Source: Nostoc sphaeroides (GTDB lineage Bacteria > Cyanobacteriota > Cyanobacteriia > Cyanobacteriales > Nostocaceae). Taken from it: DNA of 64,000 bases. Positions 8,183-15,252 of the stretch are shown piece by piece. Under the pieces are notes generated by a model that worked only from the letters and a program-made list of their open reading frames with translations, was not told the DNA's origin and did not search any database. The stretch spans positions 1,049,501-1,113,500 of the forward strand of contig NZ_CP031941.1 of NCBI RefSeq assembly GCF_003443655.1, read 5' to 3'. Each line of letters starts with the position of its first letter. The first letter of the stretch is position 1. The position numbers and the translations under genes were made by a program.

Positions 8183-8280
8183 AAATACCTGCGATATTTC
8201 TGCAATAATCCTGAAATCTGGAAACATGACTCAAGCTAGTGTATATACTCGTAATCAAAATCTCAACAGAAGCGAGTATT

Positions 8281-11200
8281 ATGCTGGACTGGTTAACTAT
8301 TTGGGGTGTAACTCAGGCCGCCGGATTGATTTTTAAACCCATTCTGGAAGACTTAGCCAAGGATGCTGCTAAAGATTGGGCTAAAGATTTATTAAAAGGC
8401 ATTCCTGGCAAGATTTTCCAGAAACTTAAGCAGGAAGACATAGAAATTGCTGCTGGTAAAGCCTTAAAAGAATTTTTGCAACTCATGCAGCAGCAGTTAA
8501 AGGTTCGTTGCAAACTGGCTGAAACTGAGATTAAAGAGTACACCACAGACATCCAGAAATTTATCAGCGATAAGTCGGTTACAGAAATTCTTGGTAAAGC
8601 TTTTGATATTAATTGTGAATCTCTCGACGCTAAAACCCTAGAAGATAGTTGGAACAGGCTGCAATTAAAACCTCTGCCACCTAAGTTTAACTGGCAATCA
8701 ATTACAGAACAGTATTTAACACAAGTCCAAGAGCTTCTTTTAGATTCAAAAGAGTTACACCATATCCTAGAATTACAAAAGTTATCTGATATTGAAATAA
8801 ATACCAAAGAGATTGCTGGTGTTATTGTAGATTTTAATTTAGTTAAATATCAAGAAGGAATCTGTGAACGCTATGGCAATGTCAAGTTAGACAGCTTAGA
8901 TACTAGCGGCTATGCCTATAACGAACTTAAATTATGGCGGATTTTTACTGCTCAAAATGTTCGAGAAACTCATCAAGTTTTAGCACAAGTTCACGAACTG
9001 CCTAAAGAACATCTTAGACGGCTGCGAGAAACTGACCAAGTAGAAGCAGAAGTGGAATTAGAAGAATTAGAACGCCACAAACGGGTTTATTTTGAACAGC
9101 CGATCCGTTCAGTTTTAGATGTTGTCAATAAAAAGCAAGATTATAAACATCTTGTGATTTTGGGCGATCCTGGTTCAGGTAAGTCTACATTGTTGCAATT
9201 TCTGGCTTTGAATTGGGCTGACTCACCACTGGATAATGTTATCTCATTACCAATTCCGTTGCTAATTGAGTTACGCACTTATATGCGGCGACGGGAAGAT
9301 AAAGAGTGCAATAATTTTCTAGAATTTTTTCATCAATGTAGTGGTGCTGTTCATCATCTCAATCAGCTTGAACTAGATAAACAATTAAAAGCTGGTAATG
9401 CCTTAGTGATGTTTGATGGTTTGGATGAGGTATTTGACCCTGGTAAGCGAGAGGATGTAATTACTGATATTCATCGCTTTACTAATGACTATCCTGATGT
9501 GCAGGTAATTGTCACATCTCGGATTATTGGCTATAAACCGCAACGATTGCTTAATGCTGAGTTTCGCCACTTTATATTACAAGATTTAGACTCAGAACAA
9601 ATTCAGGATTTTATCAACCGTTGGCATGAGTTAACTTTTACCGATGCAGTAGATAAACTGAGAAAACGGGAACGGCTACAAAGAGGAATTGCAGCTTCCA
9701 AATCTATTGCAGAATTGGCGGGAAATCCTCTGCTGTTGACGATGATGGCAATTCTTAATCGTAATCAAGAGCTACCAAGAGATAGAGCCGAGCTTTATAA
9801 TCAAGCATCGCGGGTACTGCTGCATCAATGGGATGTGGAACGTGCTTTGATGGAAGATAAGAGATTAGACCCCAAAACTATTGATTATAAAGATAAGCAA
9901 GCGATGCTGCGTCAGGTTGCTTATCTTATGCAAACTGGTGAGAAAGGTTTGGCAGGTAATTTGATTAATGAAAATGATTTAGTCAAAGTTCTGACTGATT
10001 ATCTCAAAACTATAGAATTTGATAAACCCAGAGAAGCTGCGCGGGTGATGATTAATCAACTGCGGACTCGCAACTTTATGTTATGTTTCCTGGGTGCGGA
10101 TTATTATGCTTTTGTGCATCGGACATTTTTAGAATATTTCTGTGCTTGGGAGTTCGTCTGGCAGTTTAAAGAAACGCAAACGCTGACTATTGAGGAACTT
10201 AAGAATGAAGTTTTTGGCAAACACTGGCAAGATGAAAGTTGGCATGAAGTATTGCTGCTAATTGCGGGAATGATTGAGGCTAAATTTGTTGGAGAGATTC
10301 TTGATTATTTAATGGCGCAAAATGGCGAAGAGGAAAAGTTTGTTAATCTTTTTTTAGCGGCTAAGTGTCTTGTAGAGGTGAGAAATCGCTCTGCGATCGC
10401 GTCAACGGCTAATAAATTACTCAACCAACTAAAAGATTTAACTAAATATGACCTCTGGTACTATTATGACCTCCACCCACTTATTTATAGAGAAGAAATT
10501 AAGCTAGTTAAAGAGATTCGCACTCAAGCAGTTACAGCAATTGCAACGACCTGGCAAGAATCTATCGACACCAAAACCTGGCTCAAAAAACGTGCTACCC
10601 AAGATGATGACAGTGATGTACGACGTGCAGCAGTCCAAGAATTAGCGAAGAACTTCAAAGATGACCCCAACACCAAAACCTGGCTTAAAGAACGCGCTAT
10701 TCAGGATGATGACAGTGATGTACGACGTGCAGCAGTCCAAGAATTAGCGAAGAACTTCAAAGATGACCCCGACACCAAATCCATCCTCAAAGAACGCGCT
10801 ACCCAGGATGAGCATGAGTATGTGCGACGTGCAGCAGTCGAAGAATTAGCAAAGAACTTCAAAGATGACCCCGACACCAAATCCATCTTCAAAGAACGCG
10901 CTACCCAGGATGATGACAGTGATGTACGACGTGCAGCAGTCCAAGAATTAGCGAAGAACTTCAAAGATGACCCCAACACCAAATCCATCCTCAAAGAACG
11001 CGCTACCCAGGATGATGACAGTGATGTACGACATGCAGCAGTCCAAGAATTAGCGAAGAACTTCAAAGATGACCCCAACACCAAATCCATCCTCAAAGAA
11101 AGTGCTATCCAGGATGATAGCTGGGTAGTGCGACGTGCAGCAGTCGAAGAATTAGCGAAGAACTTCAATGATGACCCTGATACTAAAACCTGGCTTAAAC

Positions 11201-12015
11201 AACGTGCTACCCAGCATGATCATGAGTATGTACGACGTGCAGCAGTCGAAGAATTAGCGAAGAACTTCAAAGATGACCCCAACACCAAAACCTGGCTCAA
11301 ACAATTCGCTATCCAAGATAAGAACTGGTTTGTGCGAAGTGCAGCAGTCGAAGAATTAGCGAAGAATTTCAAAGATGACCCTAACACCAAAACTTGGCTC
11401 AAACAACTTGCTACCCAAGATTATGATAAGTATATGCGATGTACAGCAGTCGAAGAATTAGCGAAGAACTTCAAAGATGATCCTGACACCAAAATCTGGC
11501 TCAAACAATGCGCTACCCAAAATAGTGACAACAATGTGCGAAGTCCAGCAGTCAGAGAATTAGCAAAGAACTTCAAAGATGACCCCGACACCAAATACAT
11601 CATCAAAGAACGCGCTACTCAGGATGATGATCGAGTTGTGAGAGGTGTAGCAGTCAAAGAATTAGCGAAGAACTTCAAAGACGACCCCGACACCAAATCC
11701 ATCCTCAAAGAACGCGCTACCCAGGATGAGCATGAGTATGTGCGACGTGCGGCAGTCCAAGAATTAGCTAAACATTTTAAATATCAGCTTGAGTTATTTG
11801 ACATCTACTACCAGTGCGTTGTTAATGATCCTTTTAAGGATAGCCATGATTCCCCCTATAACCCGAACCCTCGGCGCATTGCACTGGAGATAATTATCAA
11901 GCAATTTCCTCAGCATCCTCAGACTTTAACACTGTTGCGCGATCGCACACAAAATGACCCAGATGAGCAAGTGCGGGAATTTGCTCAGAAGAAGTTGGCA
12001 CAATTAGAGAAGTAA
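8281..12015 (+). CDS. NACHT-domain NTPase with twelve HEAT-like repeats (NLR-like)
   Basis: About 1,244 residues from the ATG at 8281 (MLDWLTIWGVTQAAGLIF); a frame start at 8239 would add 14 residues. The N-terminal 280 residues are helical and of unknown activity. The NACHT ATPase follows with Walker A GDPGSGKST (DNA near 9163), Walker B LVMFDGLDEV (near 9405) and sensor-like VTSRIIGY. A helical segment with FVHRTFLEYFCAWEF ends the NTPase region. From 10570 to about 11793 there are twelve 34-residue (102-bp) repeats of the form TKxxLKxRATQD-x5-VRRAAVxELAKNFKDDPN. Bacterial NACHT proteins include antiphage defence NLR-like ATPases, where repeats sense the trigger. Neighbours are toxin-antitoxin and nuclease genes, which fits a defence role; function is inferred. 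Confidence 0.85.
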   Translation: MLDWLTIWGVTQAAGLIFKPILEDLAKDAAKDWAKDLLKGIPGKIFQKLKQEDIEIAAGKALKEFLQLMQQQLKVRCKLAETEIKEYTTDIQKFISDKSVTEILGKAFDINCESLDAKTLEDSWNRLQLKPLPPKFNWQSITEQYLTQVQELLLDSKELHHILELQKLSDIEINTKEIAGVIVDFNLVKYQEGICERYGNVKLDSLDTSGYAYNELKLWRIFTAQNVRETHQVLAQVHELPKEHLRRLRETDQVEAEVELEELERHKRVYFEQPIRSVLDVVNKKQDYKHLVILGDPGSGKSTLLQFLALNWADSPLDNVISLPIPLLIELRTYMRRREDKECNNFLEFFHQCSGAVHHLNQLELDKQLKAGNALVMFDGLDEVFDPGKREDVITDIHRFTNDYPDVQVIVTSRIIGYKPQRLLNAEFRHFILQDLDSEQIQDFINRWHELTFTDAVDKLRKRERLQRGIAASKSIAELAGNPLLLTMMAILNRNQELPRDRAELYNQASRVLLHQWDVERALMEDKRLDPKTIDYKDKQAMLRQVAYLMQTGEKGLAGNLINENDLVKVLTDYLKTIEFDKPREAARVMINQLRTRNFMLCFLGADYYAFVHRTFLEYFCAWEFVWQFKETQTLTIEELKNEVFGKHWQDESWHEVLLLIAGMIEAKFVGEILDYLMAQNGEEEKFVNLFLAAKCLVEVRNRSAIASTANKLLNQLKDLTKYDLWYYYDLHPLIYREEIKLVKEIRTQAVTAIATTWQESIDTKTWLKKRATQDDDSDVRRAAVQELAKNFKDDPNTKTWLKERAIQDDDSDVRRAAVQELAKNFKDDPDTKSILKERATQDEHEYVRRAAVEELAKNFKDDPDTKSIFKERATQDDDSDVRRAAVQELAKNFKDDPNTKSILKERATQDDDSDVRHAAVQELAKNFKDDPNTKSILKESAIQDDSWVVRRAAVEELAKNFNDDPDTKTWLKQRATQHDHEYVRRAAVEELAKNFKDDPNTKTWLKQFAIQDKNWFVRSAAVEELAKNFKDDPNTKTWLKQLATQDYDKYMRCTAVEELAKNFKDDPDTKIWLKQCATQNSDNNVRSPAVRELAKNFKDDPDTKYIIKERATQDDDRVVRGVAVKELAKNFKDDPDTKSILKERATQDEHEYVRRAAVQELAKHFKYQLELFDIYYQCVVNDPFKDSHDSPYNPNPRRIALEIIIKQFPQHPQTLTLLRDRTQNDPDEQVREFAQKKLAQLEK
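10570..11793 (+). repeat. Twelve tandem 102-bp HEAT-like coding repeats
   Basis: Twelve in-frame units of exactly 102 bp. The second half of each unit (AAVQELAKNFKDDP) is nearly invariant in DNA and protein. A five-residue window after the conserved Gln-Asp differs among units (DDSDV, EHEYV, DSWVV, KNWFV, YDKYM, SDNNV). Such uniform flanks with variable surface positions suggest unit-to-unit recombination and selection on a recognition face. Confidence 0.9.
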
Positions 12016-12030
12016 AAGAGTTGCAAAAAT

Positions 12031-12267
12031 ATGAATAACACAGAAGTTCGTCAGCAAATCAACCAATATTTAGATGTATTATCTTCAGAACGCTTACAAC
12101 TGGTTGCTTATTTTTTAGCATATCTAGCAGATAAGAAGAGTGAAGATGCTACCCAAGAGTTACTTGATATCCCTGGATTTATTGAATCATTTGAAGAAGG
12201 TAAAAAAGATATTGCTGAAGGTCGGGTAAAAAGCTGGAGAACAATTCGGCATATCAGATTCTATTAG
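12031..12267 (+). CDS. Small antitoxin-like protein
   Basis: A 78-residue protein starting 15 bp after the NACHT gene. Helical N-terminus (TEVRQQINQYLDVLSSERLQ) and a C-terminal stretch DIPGFIESFEEGKKDIAEGR followed by a Trp resemble small cyanobacterial antitoxins of the DUF2281/RelB-like kind. No toxin follows on the same strand. Its 3' end overlaps by 14 bp the 3' end of the convergent RelE/ParE-like toxin gene, and its last residues (RTIRHIRFY) differ from what such proteins usually show. It may be an orphan antitoxin truncated when the next module arrived. Family assignment is tentative. Confidence 0.5.
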   Translation: MNNTEVRQQINQYLDVLSSERLQLVAYFLAYLADKKSEDATQELLDIPGFIESFEEGKKDIAEGRVKSWRTIRHIRFY

Positions 12268-12544
12268 TCCAGTAATTTGGTTGATGTTGAAGGTGCATGA
12301 CTGCAACTATTAAAATTTGCTGCTCTCTGATGGCATAAATGATTCCATAAGGAAAACTAGCTACGCGGCAGCGTCTTGTATTCTTTGATAATTGAGTCCA
12401 TGCTTCTGAAAACTGTTCAATACGACTTATAGCTAGTTCAACTTCGGCAAGAAATGCGTCCCCCATCTCGCGGCTAATATTGTCATAGTAAGCAACAGCA
12501 TCATCTAATTCTTTTTTGGCATCAGGATGAAAATCATAAGCCAT
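12254..12544 (-). CDS. RelE/ParE-family toxin
   Basis: A 96-residue protein of the ParE/RelE toxin superfamily: DFHPDAKKELDDAVAYYD at the N-terminus, RRCRVASFPYGIIYAI in the core and the VAVMHLQHQPNYW ending. RelE members cut mRNA at the ribosome and ParE members poison gyrase; which applies cannot be told. The start codon shares one base with the stop of the upstream antitoxin gene (TAATG), showing translational coupling in one operon. Confidence 0.85.
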   Translation of the reverse strand: MAYDFHPDAKKELDDAVAYYDNISREMGDAFLAEVELAISRIEQFSEAWTQLSKNTRRCRVASFPYGIIYAIREQQILIVAVMHLQHQPNYWTNRI

Positions 12545-12774
12545 TACTTACTCCTGGAACGCAGTTCTCGCAACACCTGTTCACCAGAAATTAGAGTAAC
12601 TTCGCCTTGTTCAACGGCTTGAAATCTTTTCTCTGCTTCCTCTGCCCACAGAGTATCAATTTCTAATTGATTTTCAGCATCCAGACTTTTAAACAAATGT
12701 TCAGCAAGCATTGCTCTTAACCCTGGAGGTAATGACAATGCAGCATCGAAGATTTCATCATAGGTGTTAACCAT
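12544..12774 (-). CDS. Addiction-module antitoxin (TIGR02574-like)
   Basis: A 76-residue protein, MVNTYDEIFDAALSLPPGLR, then a helix and WAEEAEKRFQAVEQGEV. This matches the small 'putative addiction module component' family that pairs with RelE/ParE toxins. It lies directly upstream of the toxin and overlaps it by one base. The C-terminus (VLRELRSR) is the part expected to wrap the toxin. No DNA-binding domain is obvious. Confidence 0.8.
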   Translation of the reverse strand: MVNTYDEIFDAALSLPPGLRAMLAEHLFKSLDAENQLEIDTLWAEEAEKRFQAVEQGEVTLISGEQVLRELRSRSK

Positions 12775-12858
12775 ACTTTTTCAGATTTAGTAGCAGGTTA
12801 TTTCCATTATAAAAGTGGCGTTGTAAATTAGTAAAATTAAATAAAAATAGGTAATCTT

Positions 12859-13113
12859 ATGACTACATCTGTAAATACTACCAAAGTCTACGACGAAATT
12901 ATAGAGTTTATTGCTGCTGGAACTACTCCCCAAAGCGTTATCGATTTCAAACTCTCGGATGCAGCCAAAGACCGTTTAGAGGATCTTGTTTACCGCGCAA
13001 AAACTGAAGGTCTTACAGGAAGTGACCAGCGAGAGTTAGATCATTTCCTCACGCTAGAGCATATTATGCTACTAGCAAAAGTAAGAGCTAATCAGTACAT
13101 CAGCGTGGAGTAA
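12859..13113 (+). CDS. Unknown small protein paired with an HNH nuclease
   Basis: 84 residues, starting MTTSVNTTKVYDEIIEFIAA. Features are a predicted helical body, a segment QSVIDFKLSDAAKDRLEDLV resembling short cyanobacterial regulatory or antitoxin-like proteins, and an acidic centre. It ends 9 bp before the HNH nuclease on the same strand, so the two are almost certainly co-transcribed and perhaps act as a pair, for instance as inhibitor and nuclease. I do not recognise a named family. Confidence 0.65.
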   Translation: MTTSVNTTKVYDEIIEFIAAGTTPQSVIDFKLSDAAKDRLEDLVYRAKTEGLTGSDQRELDHFLTLEHIMLLAKVRANQYISVE

Positions 13114-13122
13114 GTATTTAAA

Positions 13123-13566
13123 ATGTCTCGTCCATATATTAATGCAGAATTGCGGCGTTTAGTTAGCGATCGCGCCGAGCATATTTGCGAGTATTGTCTT
13201 ATTTCTGAAGTAGATAGATCATCAGGTTGTCAAGTTAACCATATAATCGACATCAAACACGGCGGCGCTACAACAGCAGATAATCTCTGCTATGCCTGTA
13301 TTTTCTGTAACCTGCAAAAAGGAACGGATTTAGGCTCAATTAATTGGCAAACTGGCGAACTTGTGCGTTTTTTTAACCCACGCAGAGACTTTTGGGGTGA
13401 TCATTTTCGACTAGATGAGGCTGTAATTCAGCATCAAACAGATATCGGTGAAGTGACCACACGTATCTTAGATTTTAACAGTGACGATCGCATTATAGAA
13501 CGACAAGCTTTGATTGCATCTGGTCAGTATCCCTCAGCATCAGCGCTAAAACAGATAAAAAAATAG
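13123..13566 (+). CDS. HNH endonuclease
   Basis: 147 residues. The HNH fold is clear: CEYC, then VNHIIDIKHGG with the catalytic His, the Asn in ATTADNLCYAC, and a second metal-knuckle pair with the CIFCNLQKG segment. The C-terminal 60 residues carry GDHFRLDEAVIQHQTDIGEV, usual in the short stand-alone HNH proteins of cyanobacteria. Role unknown; members occur in defence, mobile elements and DNA repair. Its 3' end lies in a duplicated stretch flanking a hairpin element. Confidence 0.88.
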   Translation: MSRPYINAELRRLVSDRAEHICEYCLISEVDRSSGCQVNHIIDIKHGGATTADNLCYACIFCNLQKGTDLGSINWQTGELVRFFNPRRDFWGDHFRLDEAVIQHQTDIGEVTTRILDFNSDDRIIERQALIASGQYPSASALKQIKK

Positions 13567-13724
13567 GTTATGATGTAACGTTGCGTAGGTTTTGCCTAAA
13601 AAATCGCTTCGGTGTAGGTTGGGTTGAGGAACGAAACCCAACATTTTTGGGTTTTGTTGGGTTTCACTTCATTCAACCCAACCTACAAATTTTCTAAAAC
13701 TGATAAATAAATAGGTTATGATGT
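13561..13724. repeat. Hairpin element flanked by a direct duplication
   Basis: A long inverted repeat (13613-13687) begins TGTAGGTTGGGTTGAGGAAC and ends with a near-complement finishing in CAACCCAACCTACA. The 16-mer AAATAGGTTATGATGT flanks it at 13561-13576 and 13709-13724. The left copy includes the stop codon of the HNH gene. Looks like a small mobile hairpin with its target duplication or a local duplication. Confidence 0.75.
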
Positions 13725-13804
13725 GCGATCGCATCCACCAATGGGAATTATATACTTAGCAACTATTGCTACCTCATCATTAGAACTCCCAAGGTAAATA
13801 TACA

Positions 13805-14281
13805 ATGTCCTATCAAAATATTGCAGCCGCCCTTTCGCCACAAGATATCCAAGAAATCAAAGCCGCGCTACAGACAGTCCAACAAAAGATGCCCTTTCTA
13901 ATTACTCTCAGCACTGAAGAACGACGCAAGTTAGTAAAAATGGGCGATAAAAGCCTAGCCTTTGTAAACAATAGTGTTACTGCTGCTCAGTCTAACCGCG
14001 AAATTCTTCCAGCCACTTTTGACGTTGAAGAACTTGTCCGGGATTATCAATTAGCCACTGCGCTTACTGAACTTTTAATCTCAGTGCAGCAACTCGCCGA
14101 ACAGGTAGATGATACTCTAATGGCAGTCGGTAGTGAAGCAATGACTAGCAGTTTAACAGTTTATGACTACGTAAAGACAGCATCGAAAAAGACTCCAGGC
14201 TTAAAAACTGTCGCTGAACAGTTGGGTGAACGTTTTAAAGCTATCAAAGGTAGACCAACTAAAGCTGCATCTGGTTCTTGA
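13805..14281 (+). CDS. Unknown protein, 158 residues, upstream of 21-bp tandem repeats
   Basis: Starts MSYQNIAAALSPQDIQEIKA. It reads as an all-helical soluble protein with the segments TLSTEERRKLVKMGDKSLAF and LVRDYQLATALTELLISVQQ, and a basic, Gly/Ala-rich C-terminus (KAIKGRPTKAASGS). No signal peptide, membrane span or catalytic motif is visible. I recognise no named family. The TGA stop is formed at the junction with the tandem repeat array that follows, which suggests that the array may have shortened the gene or replaced its end. Confidence 0.7.
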   Translation: MSYQNIAAALSPQDIQEIKAALQTVQQKMPFLITLSTEERRKLVKMGDKSLAFVNNSVTAAQSNREILPATFDVEELVRDYQLATALTELLISVQQLAEQVDDTLMAVGSEAMTSSLTVYDYVKTASKKTPGLKTVAEQLGERFKAIKGRPTKAASGS

Positions 14282-14510
14282 GTCTTTGAACTCCATTAAT
14301 GAGTCTTTGAACTCCATTAATGAGCCTTTGAACTCCATTAATGAGTCTTTGAACTCCATTAATGAGGCTTTGAACTCCATTAATGAGCCTTTGAACTCCA
14401 TTAATGAGTCTTTGAACTCCATTAATGAGGCTTTGAACTCCATTAATGAGTCTTTGAACTCCATTAATGAGGCTTTGAACTCCATTAATGAGTCTTTGAA
14501 CTCCATTAAT
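14280..14510. repeat. Eleven tandem copies of a 21-bp unit
   Basis: Eleven exact-length copies of GAGNCTTTGAACTCCATTAAT. The only variable base is the fourth (T, C or G). Since 21 is divisible by 3, frames stay open across the array on both strands; one plus-strand frame reads (S/P/A)LNSINE repeats. It is a probable variable-number tandem repeat. Confidence 0.95.
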
Positions 14511-14554
14511 TGACTTAGAAGCAATTATAGAGTTTCTCTGTTAAGTGCAATATA

Positions 14555-14621
14555 GACCTAACCCCCAGCCCCTTCCCTTGTAGGGAAGGGGAGTAAAATT
14601 TAAAGCCTCTCTCTTTTTAGG
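14555..14621. repeat. Truncated R2 repeat
   Basis: Begins GACCTAACCCCCAGCCCC with stem CCCCTTCCCTTGTAGGGAAGGGG and stops within CTCTCTCTTTTTAGG, lacking the usual GAGGTTTTCC end. Confidence 0.7.
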
Positions 14622-14639
14622 CTACGGTGTATACATAAG

Positions 14640-14753
14640 TCGAAAAATTCTCTACTAAATCACAAAGACGGGATAAATCGCCGTCTGTACAATAATTAAT
14701 CCTTTGTCTTGACGGCGATTTATCGCGTCTTTTAGCTTAACCGAACCGTATTG
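14640..14753. repeat. Hairpin repeat with one MITE-like end
   Basis: A 21-bp stem with one mismatch: AAGACGGGATAAATCGCCGTC (first half, near 14664) faces GACGGCGATTTATCGCGTCT (near 14711-14730). The right end CTTAACCGAACCGTATTG (14736-14753) matches the terminal repeat of the 102-bp element; no matching left end is visible. Confidence 0.65.
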
Positions 14754-14779
14754 AGAGTGAAACTGTCACACTTACCGAT

Positions 14780-14902
14780 ATCCCGCCCAGAACTGAAGTT
14801 GAGGGCTGATAGCCCAAGTCCACTTAAGTGGACTAATTAATCATTTAGTCCACTTGAGTGGACTTTAGCTATGAGACTCGGAATTCATTCCGAGGCGGGA
14901 TA
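14780..14902. repeat. Inverted-repeat element with ATCCCGCC ends
   Basis: ATCCCGCC near 14782 and GGCGGGAT near 14894 form the ends. Inside are GTCCACTTAAGTGGAC and GTCCACTTGAGTGGAC palindromes separated by an AT-rich spacer. Non-coding; probably another small dispersed element. The remaining bases to 15252 show no supported gene. Confidence 0.65.
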
Positions 14903-15252
14903 GAAACGCAGTGCCAGTATATTTGGTTTTGTTGATTTCTAGCCAGTTGCAGAGCGGTAACTCAACTCTGTTGAGCGCTGTATCAATTATGTAGAGCTAT
15001 TCTACAGCACTCATTTGGCAACTGGCATAGCTGGGACATCAGAAGCGGAAAGTTTTACCTTATCCCTCGTACAACTTCTTCACTGTCCCTTTGTGTTGAT
15101 ATCTCCATTAAAACTGCAACTCGAAGTCATGAAATGCCAAATTGCCAAAATTGCTGAGGGCGGTATTTCATCCCCATATTCTTTTCCTGGAACAGCTAAT
15201 CTTCGCCCAAGATTTGCCACTATACACGTTAACTAAGCTGTGATACCTGAAG

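Noticed and set aside
7957..8205. Minus-strand 82-residue frame
   Set aside because: Most of it is the R2 repeat and HIP-type repeat text.
10701..11606. Antisense open frames across the HEAT repeat array
   Set aside because: They arise because the 102-bp unit keeps all frames in register; the plus-strand NACHT frame has clear domains and the antisense products are repeats of the same shadow.
14201..14524. Antisense frame with MEFKDSL repeats
   Set aside because: Product of the 21-bp array, whose unit length leaves frames open on both strands.
15015..15236. 73-residue frame upstream of the NDH-2 gene's end
   Set aside because: No ribosome site, odd composition and no recognisable feature.
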